Shown in pieces: positions 26,879-35,958 of a stretch of DNA of 64,000 nt. Origin of the DNA: Bradyrhizobium barranii subsp. barranii (GTDB taxonomy: Bacteria > Pseudomonadota > Alphaproteobacteria > Rhizobiales > Xanthobacteraceae). The first letter of the stretch is position 1. Each line of letters opens with the position of its first letter. Below the pieces are notes generated by a model. It was not told the DNA's origin and made no database searches. It saw nothing but the letters and a program-made list of their open reading frames with translations. The stretch covers positions 10,585,501 through 10,649,500 of the forward strand of contig NZ_CP086136.1 of the NCBI RefSeq assembly GCF_017565645.3. Direction: 5' to 3'. The translations under genes and the position numbers were made by a program.

Positions 26879-27724
26879 TTACGCTCCCTTCGCGCGCCCG
26901 AAGGCGTCCTGCCAGCGCAGGAACGGCGCGGCCCCGACCTCGATCAGCCAGTCGGTGAGCTTGCCGAGAATGGCGAAGATGACGATCGCGGCCAAAATCT
27001 GCGCGGGCTTGCCGAGCTGCTGGCCGTCGAGCAGGAGATAGCCAAGGCCTTCGGAAGCGCCGATCAGCTCGGCCGCCACCACGAACATCCAGCCCAGACC
27101 AAGGCCGACACGCAAGGACACCACATAGGCCGGCAGCACCGCGGGCAGCAGGATGCGGCGGATCATCGCCGGGCCGGAGAGACGGAAGGTGCGGCCGACC
27201 TCGACGATCTTGCGATCGACCGAGAGGATCGCGCCCATCACGCCGAGATAGACCGGGAAGAACACGCCGACCGCGATCAGCGCGATCTTGGAGGTCTCGA
27301 AGATGCCGAGCCAAAGAATGAACAACGGCACCCAGGCGAGTGAAGGGATCGCACGCAGCGCCTGCACGGTCGGATCGAGCAGCCGCCGCGCCAGCGACCA
27401 ATAGCCGGAGATGGCACCGAGCACGGTGCCCGTGATCACGCCGAAGGCGAAGCCGAGGCCGACCCGCCACAGCGTCGCGGCGATGTGGCGGACCAGCTCG
27501 CCGGAGCGGGCGAGCTCGGTGATGGTCGCAAACACGCGCGAGGGCGGCGGCACCAGACGGCCGTTGGACCAGCCGGACCAGACCACCAGCTCCCAGCCGA
27601 GCGCAAGGATGAGCGGCAGCAAGATCCCCAACATCGGCCGCGCATAGCGCGCGAGCCGCGAGGGCGCGGCGGCGCTCTCGGCCGGTTCCGAGGTCTGTTG
27701 CAGGACTGGCGCGTCGGAGATCAT
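26879..27724 (-). CDS. ssuC: ABC importer permease, sulfonate/nitrate/taurine type
   Basis: The 281-residue product has six membrane helices and the BPD-transporter EAA-like loop in VGRTFRLSGPAMIRRILLPAVLPAYVVSL. The region LRAIPSLAWVPLFILWLGIFE is a hallmark of SsuC/TauC permeases. It is followed four bases later by the ATPase. The binding-protein gene lies 241 bases upstream, with a palindromic repeat in the spacer, so expression levels of the binding protein and membrane parts may differ. Confidence 0.9.
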   Translation of the reverse strand: MISDAPVLQQTSEPAESAAAPSRLARYARPMLGILLPLILALGWELVVWSGWSNGRLVPPPSRVFATITELARSGELVRHIAATLWRVGLGFAFGVITGTVLGAISGYWSLARRLLDPTVQALRAIPSLAWVPLFILWLGIFETSKIALIAVGVFFPVYLGVMGAILSVDRKIVEVGRTFRLSGPAMIRRILLPAVLPAYVVSLRVGLGLGWMFVVAAELIGASEGLGYLLLDGQQLGKPAQILAAIVIFAILGKLTDWLIEVGAAPFLRWQDAFGRAKGA

Positions 27725-27784
27725 GGCCGGTAGGAAGCGCGTCTCACGCCGGAATGCAACATGACTCTTGCCGCGCCCTCAGCC

Positions 27785-27929
27785 CGTCGTCCCGGGGCGC
27801 GCGAAGCGCGAGCCCGGGACCCATAGCCACAGGCAGACATGGCTACGGGGACTCGGAGTGACCGCCTTCGCGTCAAACTACTCCCCGGGGTTATGGGTCC
27901 CGGGCTCGCTTCGCGCCCCGGGACGACAG
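27785..27929. repeat. palindromic repeat, family C copy 1, in the ssuA-ssuC spacer
   Basis: CGTCGTCCCGGGGCGCGCGA at one end faces CGCGCCCCGGGACGAC at the other. An inner pair GAGCCCGGGACCCATA/TATGGGTCCCGGGCTC gives a long stem. A close copy lies at 47221-47372. Here it interrupts the importer operon and could set different levels for the two halves. Confidence 0.75.
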
Positions 27930-27965
27930 CGGAGTTTGTTGCGCGCGCCTGCCTCTTGCGCAGAA

Positions 27966-28937
27966 CTAGTTCGTCGGCAGCGGGACCTGGTCGTCGATCA
28001 GGGCATCCAGCGTCGCCTTCACATCGACCTTGGCGTCGACGACGCCGGCCTGCTGGAGGGCAAGGCCGGCAGCCAGGATCGACTCGCGCTGGGGTGCGCC
28101 GATGCGGCTGTGGGTGAGCTCGGTGCGCTCCTTGAGCTGCTTGTCGACGACGGCGTCCGGCAGCTTGGTCACGGCGATGAAGGTCTTCTTCAGGTCGTCG
28201 TAATTCGCCAGTGAATATTTGCGGGCCTCTTCATACACCGCGAGCACGCGGCGGTCGGCGTCCGGATAGTCCTTCAAGAACTGCTCGCGCACATTGAGGA
28301 TGCCCCAGGTGTTGGCATCCGCCTTGCGATAAAACAGTTTTGCACCTTCCTCGACCTCGGCCTGCGCCATCATCGGATCGAGGCCGGCCCAGGCGTCGAC
28401 GTCGCCGCGGATCAGCGCGGTCTTGCCGTCGGCGTGCTGGAGCAGCACCGGCGTGATGTCCTTTTCGGTGAGGCCTGCACCGAGCAGCGCGCGCACAAGG
28501 AAGATGTGCGGATCGGTGCCTCGCGTCACCGCGACGCGCTTGCCCTTGAGATCGGCAACGCTCGCGATCTTGGAATCCTTCGATGTCACCAGCGCCGTCC
28601 ATTCGGGACGCGAATAGACGTAGATCGACTTGATCGGGTTCCCGTTGATCTTCGCCACCAGCGCCGCCGAGCCCGCGGTCGAGCCGAAATCGATCGAGCC
28701 GGCGTTGAGGAATTCGAGCGCCTTGTTGGAGCCGGCCGACTGCACCCAAATGATGCTGATGCCGTCCTTGGCGAATTCCTTCTCCAGCAGACCCTTCTGC
28801 TTCAGGACCATCGACACCGGATTGTAGGTCGCCCAGTCGATGCGAATTTCCTTGAGCGGATCCGCCGCCCGTGCCGCAGCGGTCATGGCGAGCGCAACAG
28901 CTCCCGCCAACAGAATGCGTCGTGTAATCCCGGTCAT
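27966..28937 (-). CDS. ssuA: periplasmic binding protein of the sulfonate-type ABC importer
   Basis: ATG 28937 has an ideal AGGAGG ribosome binding site and gives 323 residues with a signal peptide (MTGITRRILLAGAVALAMTAAARAA). The mature protein has the SsuA/THI5-like pattern: EIRIDWATYNPVSMVLKQKG, SAGSNKALEFLNAGSIDFGST, DLKGKRVAVTRGTDPHIFLVRAL and GDVDAWAGLDPMMAQAE. It captures an aliphatic sulfonate or related anion for the SsuBC-like transporter encoded downstream. It is divergent from glnD. A palindrome 21 bases upstream may be its operator. Confidence 0.88.
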   Translation of the reverse strand: MTGITRRILLAGAVALAMTAAARAADPLKEIRIDWATYNPVSMVLKQKGLLEKEFAKDGISIIWVQSAGSNKALEFLNAGSIDFGSTAGSAALVAKINGNPIKSIYVYSRPEWTALVTSKDSKIASVADLKGKRVAVTRGTDPHIFLVRALLGAGLTEKDITPVLLQHADGKTALIRGDVDAWAGLDPMMAQAEVEEGAKLFYRKADANTWGILNVREQFLKDYPDADRRVLAVYEEARKYSLANYDDLKKTFIAVTKLPDAVVDKQLKERTELTHSRIGAPQRESILAAGLALQQAGVVDAKVDVKATLDALIDDQVPLPTN

Positions 28938-28957
28938 GCCCAGCCTCCTCAAAAACT

Positions 28958-28974
28958 TCATTGTTTTTCAATGA
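28958..28974. promoter_or_regulatory. palindrome upstream of ssuA
   Basis: TCATTG-TTTTT-CAATGA is a perfect inverted repeat 21 bases before the ssuA start, just above its ribosome binding site. It could be an operator or part of a leader hairpin. No regulator gene is adjacent, so the binding protein is unknown. Confidence 0.35.
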
Positions 28975-29125
28975 GTTATTTCTAGAGGTCAACGAGAAAA
29001 TCGCTATCCCGAAAGCCCCTCGGCCGAGAACGATTTTGCCCGAGGCCGGCCTTTTCCAGCATGGAACGACTATTGCCAGAGAATGGCGGGTGACAGCGCC
29101 TGTCACCTCTTATATCCGGTGAGAC

Positions 29126-31915
29126 ATGGACAGCGTCGCGACTGAGCACAAGCCAGAGGTGGACGATCGCTTCGACACCGCGCGGATCACCGCCGCGGTC
29201 GATGCGCTTGCCGAGAAGCATCAGGGACGTGAGGACAGTTTCCGCACAACCATGGCGCAAATGCTGAAGGCCGAGCTGATCGCAGCGCGCGCCGCGGCGC
29301 AGGCGATCCTGCTGAAGGACCGTCACGGCCGGCGCTGCGCCGAGCGGCTGTGCCACGTGCAGGACGAGATCATCCGCATCCTGTATTCGGCGGCGACCCG
29401 GCATCTCTACCGCTCGCCGATCCCGAGCGGCGCGGAGCGCATGGCGGTGGTCGCGACCGGCGGCTATGGCCGCGGCCTGATGGCCCCGGAATCCGACATC
29501 GATCTCCTGTTCATCCTGCCCTACAAGCAGACCGCCTGGGGTGAGCAGGTGGCTGAGGCTATTCTCTACTGTCTCTGGGACATGGGGCTGAAGGTCGGGC
29601 ACGCCACGCGCTCGGTCGATGAATCGATCCGGCAGGCGCGCGGCGACATGACCATCCGCACCGCGATCCTGGAAACGCGCTTCCTGACCGGCGACCAGCC
29701 GCTCTATGACGAACTGGTCGCGCGCTTCGATAAGGACGTGGTGCAGGGCACGGCGTCCGAATTCGTCACCGCAAAGCTCGCCGAGCGCGAGGAGCGCCAC
29801 CGCCGCGGCGGCCAGTCGCGCTACCTGGTCGAGCCCAACGTCAAGGACGGCAAGGGCGCCTTGCGCGACCTGCACACGCTGTTCTGGATCGCCAAATACG
29901 TCTACCGCGTCCGTGATACCGACGAGCTGGTCGAGCGCGGCGTGTTCGACGCACAGGAATACCGCACCTTCCGCCGCTGCGCCGACTTCCTCTGGTCGGT
30001 GCGCTGCAATCTGCACTTCTACTCCGGCCGCGCGGAGGAGCGCCTCTCCTTCGATCTCCAGCGCGAGATCGCGGTCCGGCTCGGCTATACCTCGCATCCC
30101 GGCATGCAGGACGTCGAGCGCTTCATGAAGCACTACTTCCTGGTCGCCAAGGAAGTCGGCAACCTCACCGCCATCCTCTGCGCCAAGCTCGAGGACCAGC
30201 AGGCCAAGCCCGCGCCGGTGCTGAGCCGGATGATGGCGCGGCTGCGCCCCGCCCCCGCGAAGCGCCGCGTCCCCGACAGCGACGACTTCCTCGTCGACAA
30301 CAACCGCATCAACGTCGCCGCGCCCGACGTGTTCAAGCACGATCCGGTCAATTTGATCCGGATCTTCCGCCTGGCGCAGAAGAACAACCTCGCCTTCCAT
30401 CCGGACGCGATGCGCGACGTGACGCGCTCGCTCGGCCTGATCAACGCGCAGCTGCGCGAGAACCCGGAAGCCAACCGGCTGTTCATGGAGATCCTGACCT
30501 CCGACAACGCCGAGATCGTGCTGCGTCGGATGAACGAGACCGGCGTGCTCGGCCATTTCATCCGCGCCTTCGGCAAGATCGTCTCGATGATGCAGTTCAA
30601 CATGTATCATCACTACACTGTCGACGAGCATCTGATCCGCTGCGTCGGCTTCCTGCAGGACATCGAGCGCGGCGGCATCGAGGAGTTCACGGTCGCCAGC
30701 GATCTCTTCCGCAAGATCCGGCCCGAGCACCGTGCGGTGATCTACATCACGACGCTGCTGCACGACATCGCCAAGGGACGGCCGGAGGATCACTCGATCG
30801 CGGGCGCCAAGGTGGCGCGCCGGCTGTGCCCGCGGCTCGGCTTTAGCGCGGCCGACACCGAGCTCGTGGCCTGGCTGATCGAGGAGCATCTGACGATGTC
30901 CACGGTCGCGCAGTCGCGCGACCTCTCCGACCGCAAGACCATCGAGAATTTCGCCGCCGTGGTGCAGTCGGTCGAGCAGATGAAATTGCTCACGATCCTG
31001 ACCACCGCCGACATCCGCGGCGTCGGCCCGGGCGTGTGGAACGGCTGGAAGGCGCAGCTGCTGCGCTCGCTCTATTATGAGACCGAACCGGTGCTGACCG
31101 GCGGCTTCTCGGAAGTCGATCGCGGCAAGCGCTTGACGGCCGCCTACGCCGAATTCCGCATGGCCTTCGCCGAGTGGCCGGCGGACGAGCTCGATGCCTA
31201 TATCGGCCGGCACTATCCCGCCTATTGGCTCAAGGTCGAGCTGCCGCGGAAGATCCGCCATGCCCGCTTCGTCCGCTCCAGCGAACAGGCCGGCCACAAG
31301 CTCGCGATCAATGTCGGCTTCGACGAGGTGCGCGGCGTCACCGAGCTAACGATCTTCGCCGCCGACCATCCCTGGCTGCTCTCGATCATCGCCGGCGCCT
31401 GCGCCTCGGCCGGCGCCAACATCGTCGACGCGCAGATCTACACGACGACCGACGGCCGCGCGCTCGACACGATCTCGATCTCCAGGGAATACGACCGCGA
31501 CGAGGATGAGGGCCGGCGCGCCACGCGCATCGGCGAGATGATCGAGGACGTGCTGGAAGGCAAGCTGCGTCTGCCCGAAGTGGTGGCGCGGCGCACCGTG
31601 CGCAGCAAGGCGCGGCCTTTCACGATCGAGCCGGAAGTGACCATCAACAACCAATGGTCCGACCGCTACACCGTGATCGAGATGTCCGGCCTCGACCGCC
31701 CCGGCCTGCTCTACGAGCTGACCACCGCGATCTCGAAGCTCAATCTGAACATCGCCTCGGCCCATGTCGCGACCTTCGGCGAGCGCGCCCGCGACGTGTT
31801 CTACGTCACCGACCTCCTCGGCGCGCAGATCAACGCACCGACGCGCCAGTCCGCGATCAAGAGCGCGCTGACCCACGTGATGGCCGGCGACAAGGCGGTG
31901 CAGCCGGCGGCGTGA
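29126..31915 (+). CDS. glnD: bifunctional uridylyltransferase/uridylyl-removing enzyme (PII sensor)
   Basis: GlnD adds UMP to PII proteins when nitrogen is short and removes it when glutamine is high. The 929-residue product has the nucleotidyltransferase motif VATGGYGRGLMAPESDIDLLF (about residues 109-130), the GlnD linker DLHTLFWIAKYVYR, and the HD hydrolase domain with the His-Asp pair in TTLLHDIAKG. Two C-terminal ACT domains for glutamine sensing follow, starting near TIFAADHPWLLSIIAG and EMSGLDRPGLLYELTT. It is divergent from ssuA and convergent with ogt, with only eight bases between stops. Length and domain order are standard. Confidence 0.97.
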   Translation: MDSVATEHKPEVDDRFDTARITAAVDALAEKHQGREDSFRTTMAQMLKAELIAARAAAQAILLKDRHGRRCAERLCHVQDEIIRILYSAATRHLYRSPIPSGAERMAVVATGGYGRGLMAPESDIDLLFILPYKQTAWGEQVAEAILYCLWDMGLKVGHATRSVDESIRQARGDMTIRTAILETRFLTGDQPLYDELVARFDKDVVQGTASEFVTAKLAEREERHRRGGQSRYLVEPNVKDGKGALRDLHTLFWIAKYVYRVRDTDELVERGVFDAQEYRTFRRCADFLWSVRCNLHFYSGRAEERLSFDLQREIAVRLGYTSHPGMQDVERFMKHYFLVAKEVGNLTAILCAKLEDQQAKPAPVLSRMMARLRPAPAKRRVPDSDDFLVDNNRINVAAPDVFKHDPVNLIRIFRLAQKNNLAFHPDAMRDVTRSLGLINAQLRENPEANRLFMEILTSDNAEIVLRRMNETGVLGHFIRAFGKIVSMMQFNMYHHYTVDEHLIRCVGFLQDIERGGIEEFTVASDLFRKIRPEHRAVIYITTLLHDIAKGRPEDHSIAGAKVARRLCPRLGFSAADTELVAWLIEEHLTMSTVAQSRDLSDRKTIENFAAVVQSVEQMKLLTILTTADIRGVGPGVWNGWKAQLLRSLYYETEPVLTGGFSEVDRGKRLTAAYAEFRMAFAEWPADELDAYIGRHYPAYWLKVELPRKIRHARFVRSSEQAGHKLAINVGFDEVRGVTELTIFAADHPWLLSIIAGACASAGANIVDAQIYTTTDGRALDTISISREYDRDEDEGRRATRIGEMIEDVLEGKLRLPEVVARRTVRSKARPFTIEPEVTINNQWSDRYTVIEMSGLDRPGLLYELTTAISKLNLNIASAHVATFGERARDVFYVTDLLGAQINAPTRQSAIKSALTHVMAGDKAVQPAA

Positions 31916-31923
31916 GGAGAGAG

Positions 31924-32454
31924 CTAAATCTCCACCCCCTCATGCCGCAGCAGCCAGCGCTTGCGCTCGAGGCCACCGCCATATTTCACCAGCGAGCCGT
32001 CGGCGCCGATCAGGCGGTGACAGGGCAGCACCACGCTGATCGGGTTGGAGCCGTTGGCATGACCGACAGCGCGAATGGCTTTGGGCATATCGATCCTTTC
32101 GGCCAGCGCGCCATAGCTCATCGTGGTGCCGGCAGGGATCTTTGCCAACGCGGTCCAGACCTTCTGCTGGAACGGCGTGCCGGCGATGCGCCATGCGACG
32201 CCCGAGAGCTGGCCGAGATCGCCTTCGAAATATGCTGACAGCGCGGTCTTCATCGCCGCCGGCGCGGACCGATCAACCAGGTCCACGGCGCCGTAGTGCA
32301 GGCGCAACAGCTCGCGCATGCGGTGCTCGTAGTCTTCCCAGTCGAGCGCGCGCAGCGCACCCTCGGCATCGGTGACGAGCAGCGCGATCCCGATCGGCGT
32401 CGTCAGGCGATCGAGGCCGAATCGTTCAGGCGGTTTGGTTGATCGAGCGGGCAT
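31924..32454 (-). CDS. ogt: methylated-DNA--protein-cysteine methyltransferase
   Basis: The 176-residue product (ATG 32454) removes O6-alkyl groups from guanine by transferring them to its own cysteine. The acceptor motif is VVLPCHRLIGADGSLVKYGGG, preceded by the helix-turn-helix region TPFQQKVWTALAKIPAGTT and the arginine-finger segment AIRAVGHANGSNPIS. It has no Ada-type N-terminal regulatory domain. A GTG eight codons upstream is possible. It is convergent with glnD. Confidence 0.93.
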   Translation of the reverse strand: MPARSTKPPERFGLDRLTTPIGIALLVTDAEGALRALDWEDYEHRMRELLRLHYGAVDLVDRSAPAAMKTALSAYFEGDLGQLSGVAWRIAGTPFQQKVWTALAKIPAGTTMSYGALAERIDMPKAIRAVGHANGSNPISVVLPCHRLIGADGSLVKYGGGLERKRWLLRHEGVEI

Positions 32455-32545
32455 TGCGACACCAGGCCATCGAAACACGCCATCGCACTTGCCATGCCGG
32501 CCGTGCTAACGTCCACCCGAAAGCTGACGCTTTGGGGGGCTCAAC

Positions 32546-32908
32546 TTGATTCTGATCACCAATGTCCTGGTGGCGCTGGTCGCCGCACTGCACGCCTACT
32601 TCCTGATCCTGGAGATGTTTCTCTGGGACAAGCCGCTTGGCTTGAAGACATTCCGCAATACGCCTGAAAAGGCCGAGATCACGAAGGTGCTGGCGGCCAA
32701 CCAAGGGCTCTACAACGGCTTCCTCGCCGCCGGCCTGATCTGGGGCCTCGTCCACGGCAACCCGGCCTTCGCATTCCAGATCAAGGCATTCTTCCTGCTC
32801 TGCGTGATCGTGGCCGGCGCCTACGGCGCGGCGACCGTCAGCACCCGCATCCTGCTCGTGCAGGCGCTGCCGGCGGCGATCGCGCTGGTTGCGCTGTTTC
32901 TGACCTGA
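32546..32908 (+). CDS. DUF1304 small membrane protein
   Basis: This 120-residue protein has four hydrophobic helices and the DUF1304 pattern: ALHAYFLILEMFLWDKPLG, then LAANQGLYNGFLAAGLIWGL. The function of the family is not known to me. The start appears to be a TTG at 32546 preceded by GGGGGG; no in-frame ATG exists near the N-terminus, and a start further in would remove the first helix. Confidence 0.85.
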   Translation: MILITNVLVALVAALHAYFLILEMFLWDKPLGLKTFRNTPEKAEITKVLAANQGLYNGFLAAGLIWGLVHGNPAFAFQIKAFFLLCVIVAGAYGAATVSTRILLVQALPAAIALVALFLT

Positions 32909-33056
32909 TTCTCGTGACCTGAGACGCTACGGCGCAGCGTCGCGATCCTTGCGCGGCACCTCGCCTTCCTCCACACTCTCCGGCAGCGATGGCGACCGTT
33001 GCAATCAACGGGAAAAGACCGTCGGCCGGAAATTCCGTCAGGAGGAACAACCCAAC

Positions 33057-34283
33057 ATGAGCTATCGCAGAGCCTTCATAGCTGCCACGGCGGCGCTCGC
33101 CTTCGCGTTCTCCGCCAGCCAAGCCCTCGCCCAGAAGAAATACGACACCGGCGCGAGCGACACCGAGATCAAGATCGGCCAGACCGTGCCGTTCTCCGGC
33201 GCCTATTCCGTCTACGCCAATATCGGCAAGACCCAGGCCGCCTACTTCAAGATGATCAACGATCAGGGCGGCATCAATGGCCGCAAGATCAATCTGATCC
33301 AGTATGACGATGCCTATTCGCCACCGAAGACGGTCGAGCAGGTGCGCAAGCTCGTCGAAGGCGACGAGGTGCTGTTCACCTTCCAGATCATCGGCACGGC
33401 CGCGAACGCCGCCGTGCAAAAATATCTCAACGGCAAGAAGATCCCGCAGCTGCTGGCTTCTACCGGCGCCGCACGCTTCAACGACCCGCAGAACTATCCC
33501 TGGACCATCGCCTACAATCCCAACTACGTGTCCGAGGGACGCATCTACGCCAAATACATTCTCGCCAATCACCCCAATGCCAAGATCGGTGTGCTCTACC
33601 AGAACGACGACATGGGCCGCGACTATCTCGCCGGCCTCAAGAGCGGCCTCGGCGACAAGGCCGCCAAGATGATCGTCGGCGAGGTGTCCTACGAGGTCAC
33701 CGACCCGACCGTCGACTCGCAGGTGGTCAAGCTGAAGTCCCTCGGCGCCGATCTTTTCTACGATGCGTCGACGCCGAAGTTCGCGGCGCAGGCCATCAAG
33801 AAGGTGGCCGAGCTCGGCTGGACGCCGGTGCACATCCTCGACATCAATGCGAGCCCGATCTCGGCGACGCTGAAGCCGGCCGGCCTCGACATCTCCAAAG
33901 GCATCATCTCGACCCAATACGGCAAGGAGCCGAGTGACCCGCAGTGGAAGGACGATCCGGGCGTGAAGGCGTTCTTCGCCTTTATGGACAAGTATTTCCC
34001 CGAAGGCGACAAGCTCAACACGGTCAACACCTATGCTTATTCGGTCGCCGAGTTGCTGACGCAGGTGCTGAAACAGTGCGGCGACGACCTGTCGCGTGAG
34101 AACGTGATGAAGCAGGTCGCCAACATCAAGGACTTCACCCCGAGCTTCGCGCTGCCCGGTATCAAGATCAACACCGGACCGAACGATTATCGCGTCAACA
34201 AGCAGATGCAGATGATGAAGTTCAACGGCGAGCGTTGGGAGCTGTTCGGCCCGATCATCGAGGACAACGGCCCGGCGGGTTAG
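33057..34283 (+). CDS. ABC transporter substrate-binding protein, branched-chain amino-acid type (paralog 1)
   Basis: ATG 33057 has AGGAGG upstream and gives 408 residues with a signal peptide ending SQALA. It is a Leu/Ile/Val-binding-protein-like type I periplasmic receptor: DTEIKIGQTVPFSG at the first strand, AAYFKMINDQGGINGRKINL, and GVLYQNDDMGRDYLAGLK. Members bind branched-chain amino acids, amides, short acids or aromatic acids; the ligand here is unknown. No permease or ATPase gene lies beside it. The next gene is a same-length paralog, about 70 percent identical by eye. Confidence 0.93.
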   Translation: MSYRRAFIAATAALAFAFSASQALAQKKYDTGASDTEIKIGQTVPFSGAYSVYANIGKTQAAYFKMINDQGGINGRKINLIQYDDAYSPPKTVEQVRKLVEGDEVLFTFQIIGTAANAAVQKYLNGKKIPQLLASTGAARFNDPQNYPWTIAYNPNYVSEGRIYAKYILANHPNAKIGVLYQNDDMGRDYLAGLKSGLGDKAAKMIVGEVSYEVTDPTVDSQVVKLKSLGADLFYDASTPKFAAQAIKKVAELGWTPVHILDINASPISATLKPAGLDISKGIISTQYGKEPSDPQWKDDPGVKAFFAFMDKYFPEGDKLNTVNTYAYSVAELLTQVLKQCGDDLSRENVMKQVANIKDFTPSFALPGIKINTGPNDYRVNKQMQMMKFNGERWELFGPIIEDNGPAG

Positions 34284-34290
34284 TAACTGC

Positions 34291-34430
34291 GTGGGGTGGA
34301 TTAGCCCTGCAGATGCGCAAAGCGCATCTGCTCGGCGTAATCCACCTCTTCGGCATCCGCGGCAACAGAAGTGGTGGGTTACGCCTGGCGGACTGCGCTT
34401 CGCGCAGCCGCAAGACTAACCCACCCTACG
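34291..34430. repeat. two palindromic repeats between the paralogous binding-protein genes
   Basis: The first unit (about 34291-34348) pairs GTGGATTA with TAATCCAC around GATGCGCAAAGCGCATC. The second (about 34371-34430) pairs GTGGTGGGTTA with CTAACCCACC around TGCGCTTCGCGCA. The second resembles the short repeat next to ispG. They may stop or slow transcription between the two paralogs. Confidence 0.65.
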
Positions 34431-34556
34431 AATTGCGCGTCTCCACCCACCTTGCGTTGCAGCAACGCCTCATCCACAATCGCCCTCAGCGGTGACGTCC
34501 TGTGCGCAAGAGCACCCGGGCAGATCATCGGCAATAACAAACTGAGGAAATTGCGA

Positions 34557-35783
34557 ATGAGGAATGGAATGCTGCATCTGGCCACGGCAACGGCGCTGAC
34601 CCTGGCGCTGTCGGTCACCGCGGCCAGTGCCCAGAAAAAATATGATCCGGGCGCCAGCGACACCGAGATCAAGGTCGGACAGACCATGCCGTTCTCGGGA
34701 CCTGCGTCGGCCTATTCGTCGATCGGCAAGACCCAGGCCGCCTATTTCAAGATGATCAACGACCAGGGCGGCATCAATGGTCGCAAGATCAACCTGATCC
34801 AGTATGACGACGCCTATTCGCCGCCGAAGGCCGTGGAGCAAATCCGCAAGCTCGTCGAGAGCGACGAGGTGCTGCTGACCTTCCAGATCATCGGCACGCC
34901 GGTGAACGCGGCCGTCCAGAAATATCTCAACTCCAAGAAGGTGCCGCAGCTGTTCGCAGCGACCGGCGCCTCGAGGTTCACCGATCCGAAGAACTTTCCG
35001 TGGACCATGGGCTACAATCCCAACTACTTCGTCGAAGGCCGAATCTACGGCCAATACATTCTGAAGCAGCATCCGGACGCCAAGATCGGCGTGCTCTATC
35101 AGAACGACGACCTCGGCAAGGACTATCTGAACGGCATCAAGGCCGGCCTCGGCGACAAGGCCGCCAAGATGATCGTGACCGAAGCGTCCTACGAGGTCTC
35201 CGATCCCACGGTCGACTCGCAGATCCTCAAGATCAAGGACGCCGGCGCCGATTTGTTCTTCAGCGCCACCACGCCGAAGCAGGCCGCACAGGCGATCAAG
35301 AAGATCGCCGAAATGGGCTGGCATCCGATCCAGATCGTCGACATCAACGCCACTTCGGTCGGCGCGGTGCTGAAGCCGGCAGGCCTTGATGCGGCCAAGG
35401 GCCTGATCAGCGTCAACTACGGTAAAGAACCGCTCGATCCAACCTGGAAGGACGACGCCGGCCTGAAGAAGTATTTTGACTTCATGGCGAAGTACTATCC
35501 CGACGGCGACAAGGACTCGAACTTCAACACCTATGGTTATGGCACAGCCCAGCTCCTGGTCCATGTGTTGAAGCAATGCGGCGACAACCTGACGCGCGAG
35601 AACGTCATGAAGCAGGCGGCGTCGCTGAAGGACGTCACCAGCGATATCGCGCTGCCCGGTATCAAGGCCAACACCTCGGCGACCGACTACCGCGTCAACA
35701 AGCAGCTTCAGATGATGAAGTTCAACGGCGAGCGCTGGGAACTGTTCGGCCCGATCCTGGAGGATGCCGGCCCGATTGATTAG
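34557..35783 (+). CDS. ABC transporter substrate-binding protein, branched-chain amino-acid type (paralog 2)
   Basis: ATG 34557 with GAGGAA upstream gives 408 residues and a signal peptide ending TAASA. The mature sequence follows paralog 1 almost without gaps: DTEIKVGQTMPFSG, AAYFKMINDQGGINGRKINL, GVLYQNDDLGKDYLNGIK and the same C-terminal MKFNGERWELFGPI. Differences cluster in the first ligand loop (AYSVYANIG against ASAYSSIG) and around residue 240, which suggests different ligands. It has its own ribosome binding site and is separated from paralog 1 by 273 bases of repeats, so it may be expressed on its own. Confidence 0.93.
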   Translation: MRNGMLHLATATALTLALSVTAASAQKKYDPGASDTEIKVGQTMPFSGPASAYSSIGKTQAAYFKMINDQGGINGRKINLIQYDDAYSPPKAVEQIRKLVESDEVLLTFQIIGTPVNAAVQKYLNSKKVPQLFAATGASRFTDPKNFPWTMGYNPNYFVEGRIYGQYILKQHPDAKIGVLYQNDDLGKDYLNGIKAGLGDKAAKMIVTEASYEVSDPTVDSQILKIKDAGADLFFSATTPKQAAQAIKKIAEMGWHPIQIVDINATSVGAVLKPAGLDAAKGLISVNYGKEPLDPTWKDDAGLKKYFDFMAKYYPDGDKDSNFNTYGYGTAQLLVHVLKQCGDNLTRENVMKQAASLKDVTSDIALPGIKANTSATDYRVNKQLQMMKFNGERWELFGPILEDAGPID

Positions 35784-35809
35784 TTCTCGGAAACAACTGC
35801 CTCAACGAC

Positions 35810-35933
35810 GTCATGCCCGGGCTTGTCCCGCCTGCGCGGCCGAAGCCGCTTCGGCGCGGCGAAGGCCCGGGCATCCACGTTCTTGGAGCGGCAACGAAGG
35901 CGTGAATGGCCGGGTCAAGCCCGGCCATGACGG
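35810..35933. repeat. dispersed palindromic repeat, family B copy 2
   Basis: GTCATGCCCGGGCTTGTCCC opens the unit; GGCCGGGTCAAGCCCGGCCA and then TGACGG closes it. The interior carries CGAAGCCGCTTCGGCG and a GCCCGGGCATCCACG module. It lies between convergent genes (paralog 2 and DUF1330). Confidence 0.75.
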
Positions 35934-35958
35934 CGGAGGGAGATGCGCGCAGAGACAT

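Noticed and set aside
28982..31297. A 771-residue open frame antisense to glnD
   Set aside because: It is a GC-rich codon-position shadow of the clear GlnD gene. The translation is rich in Arg, Gly, Ala and His without any family motif.
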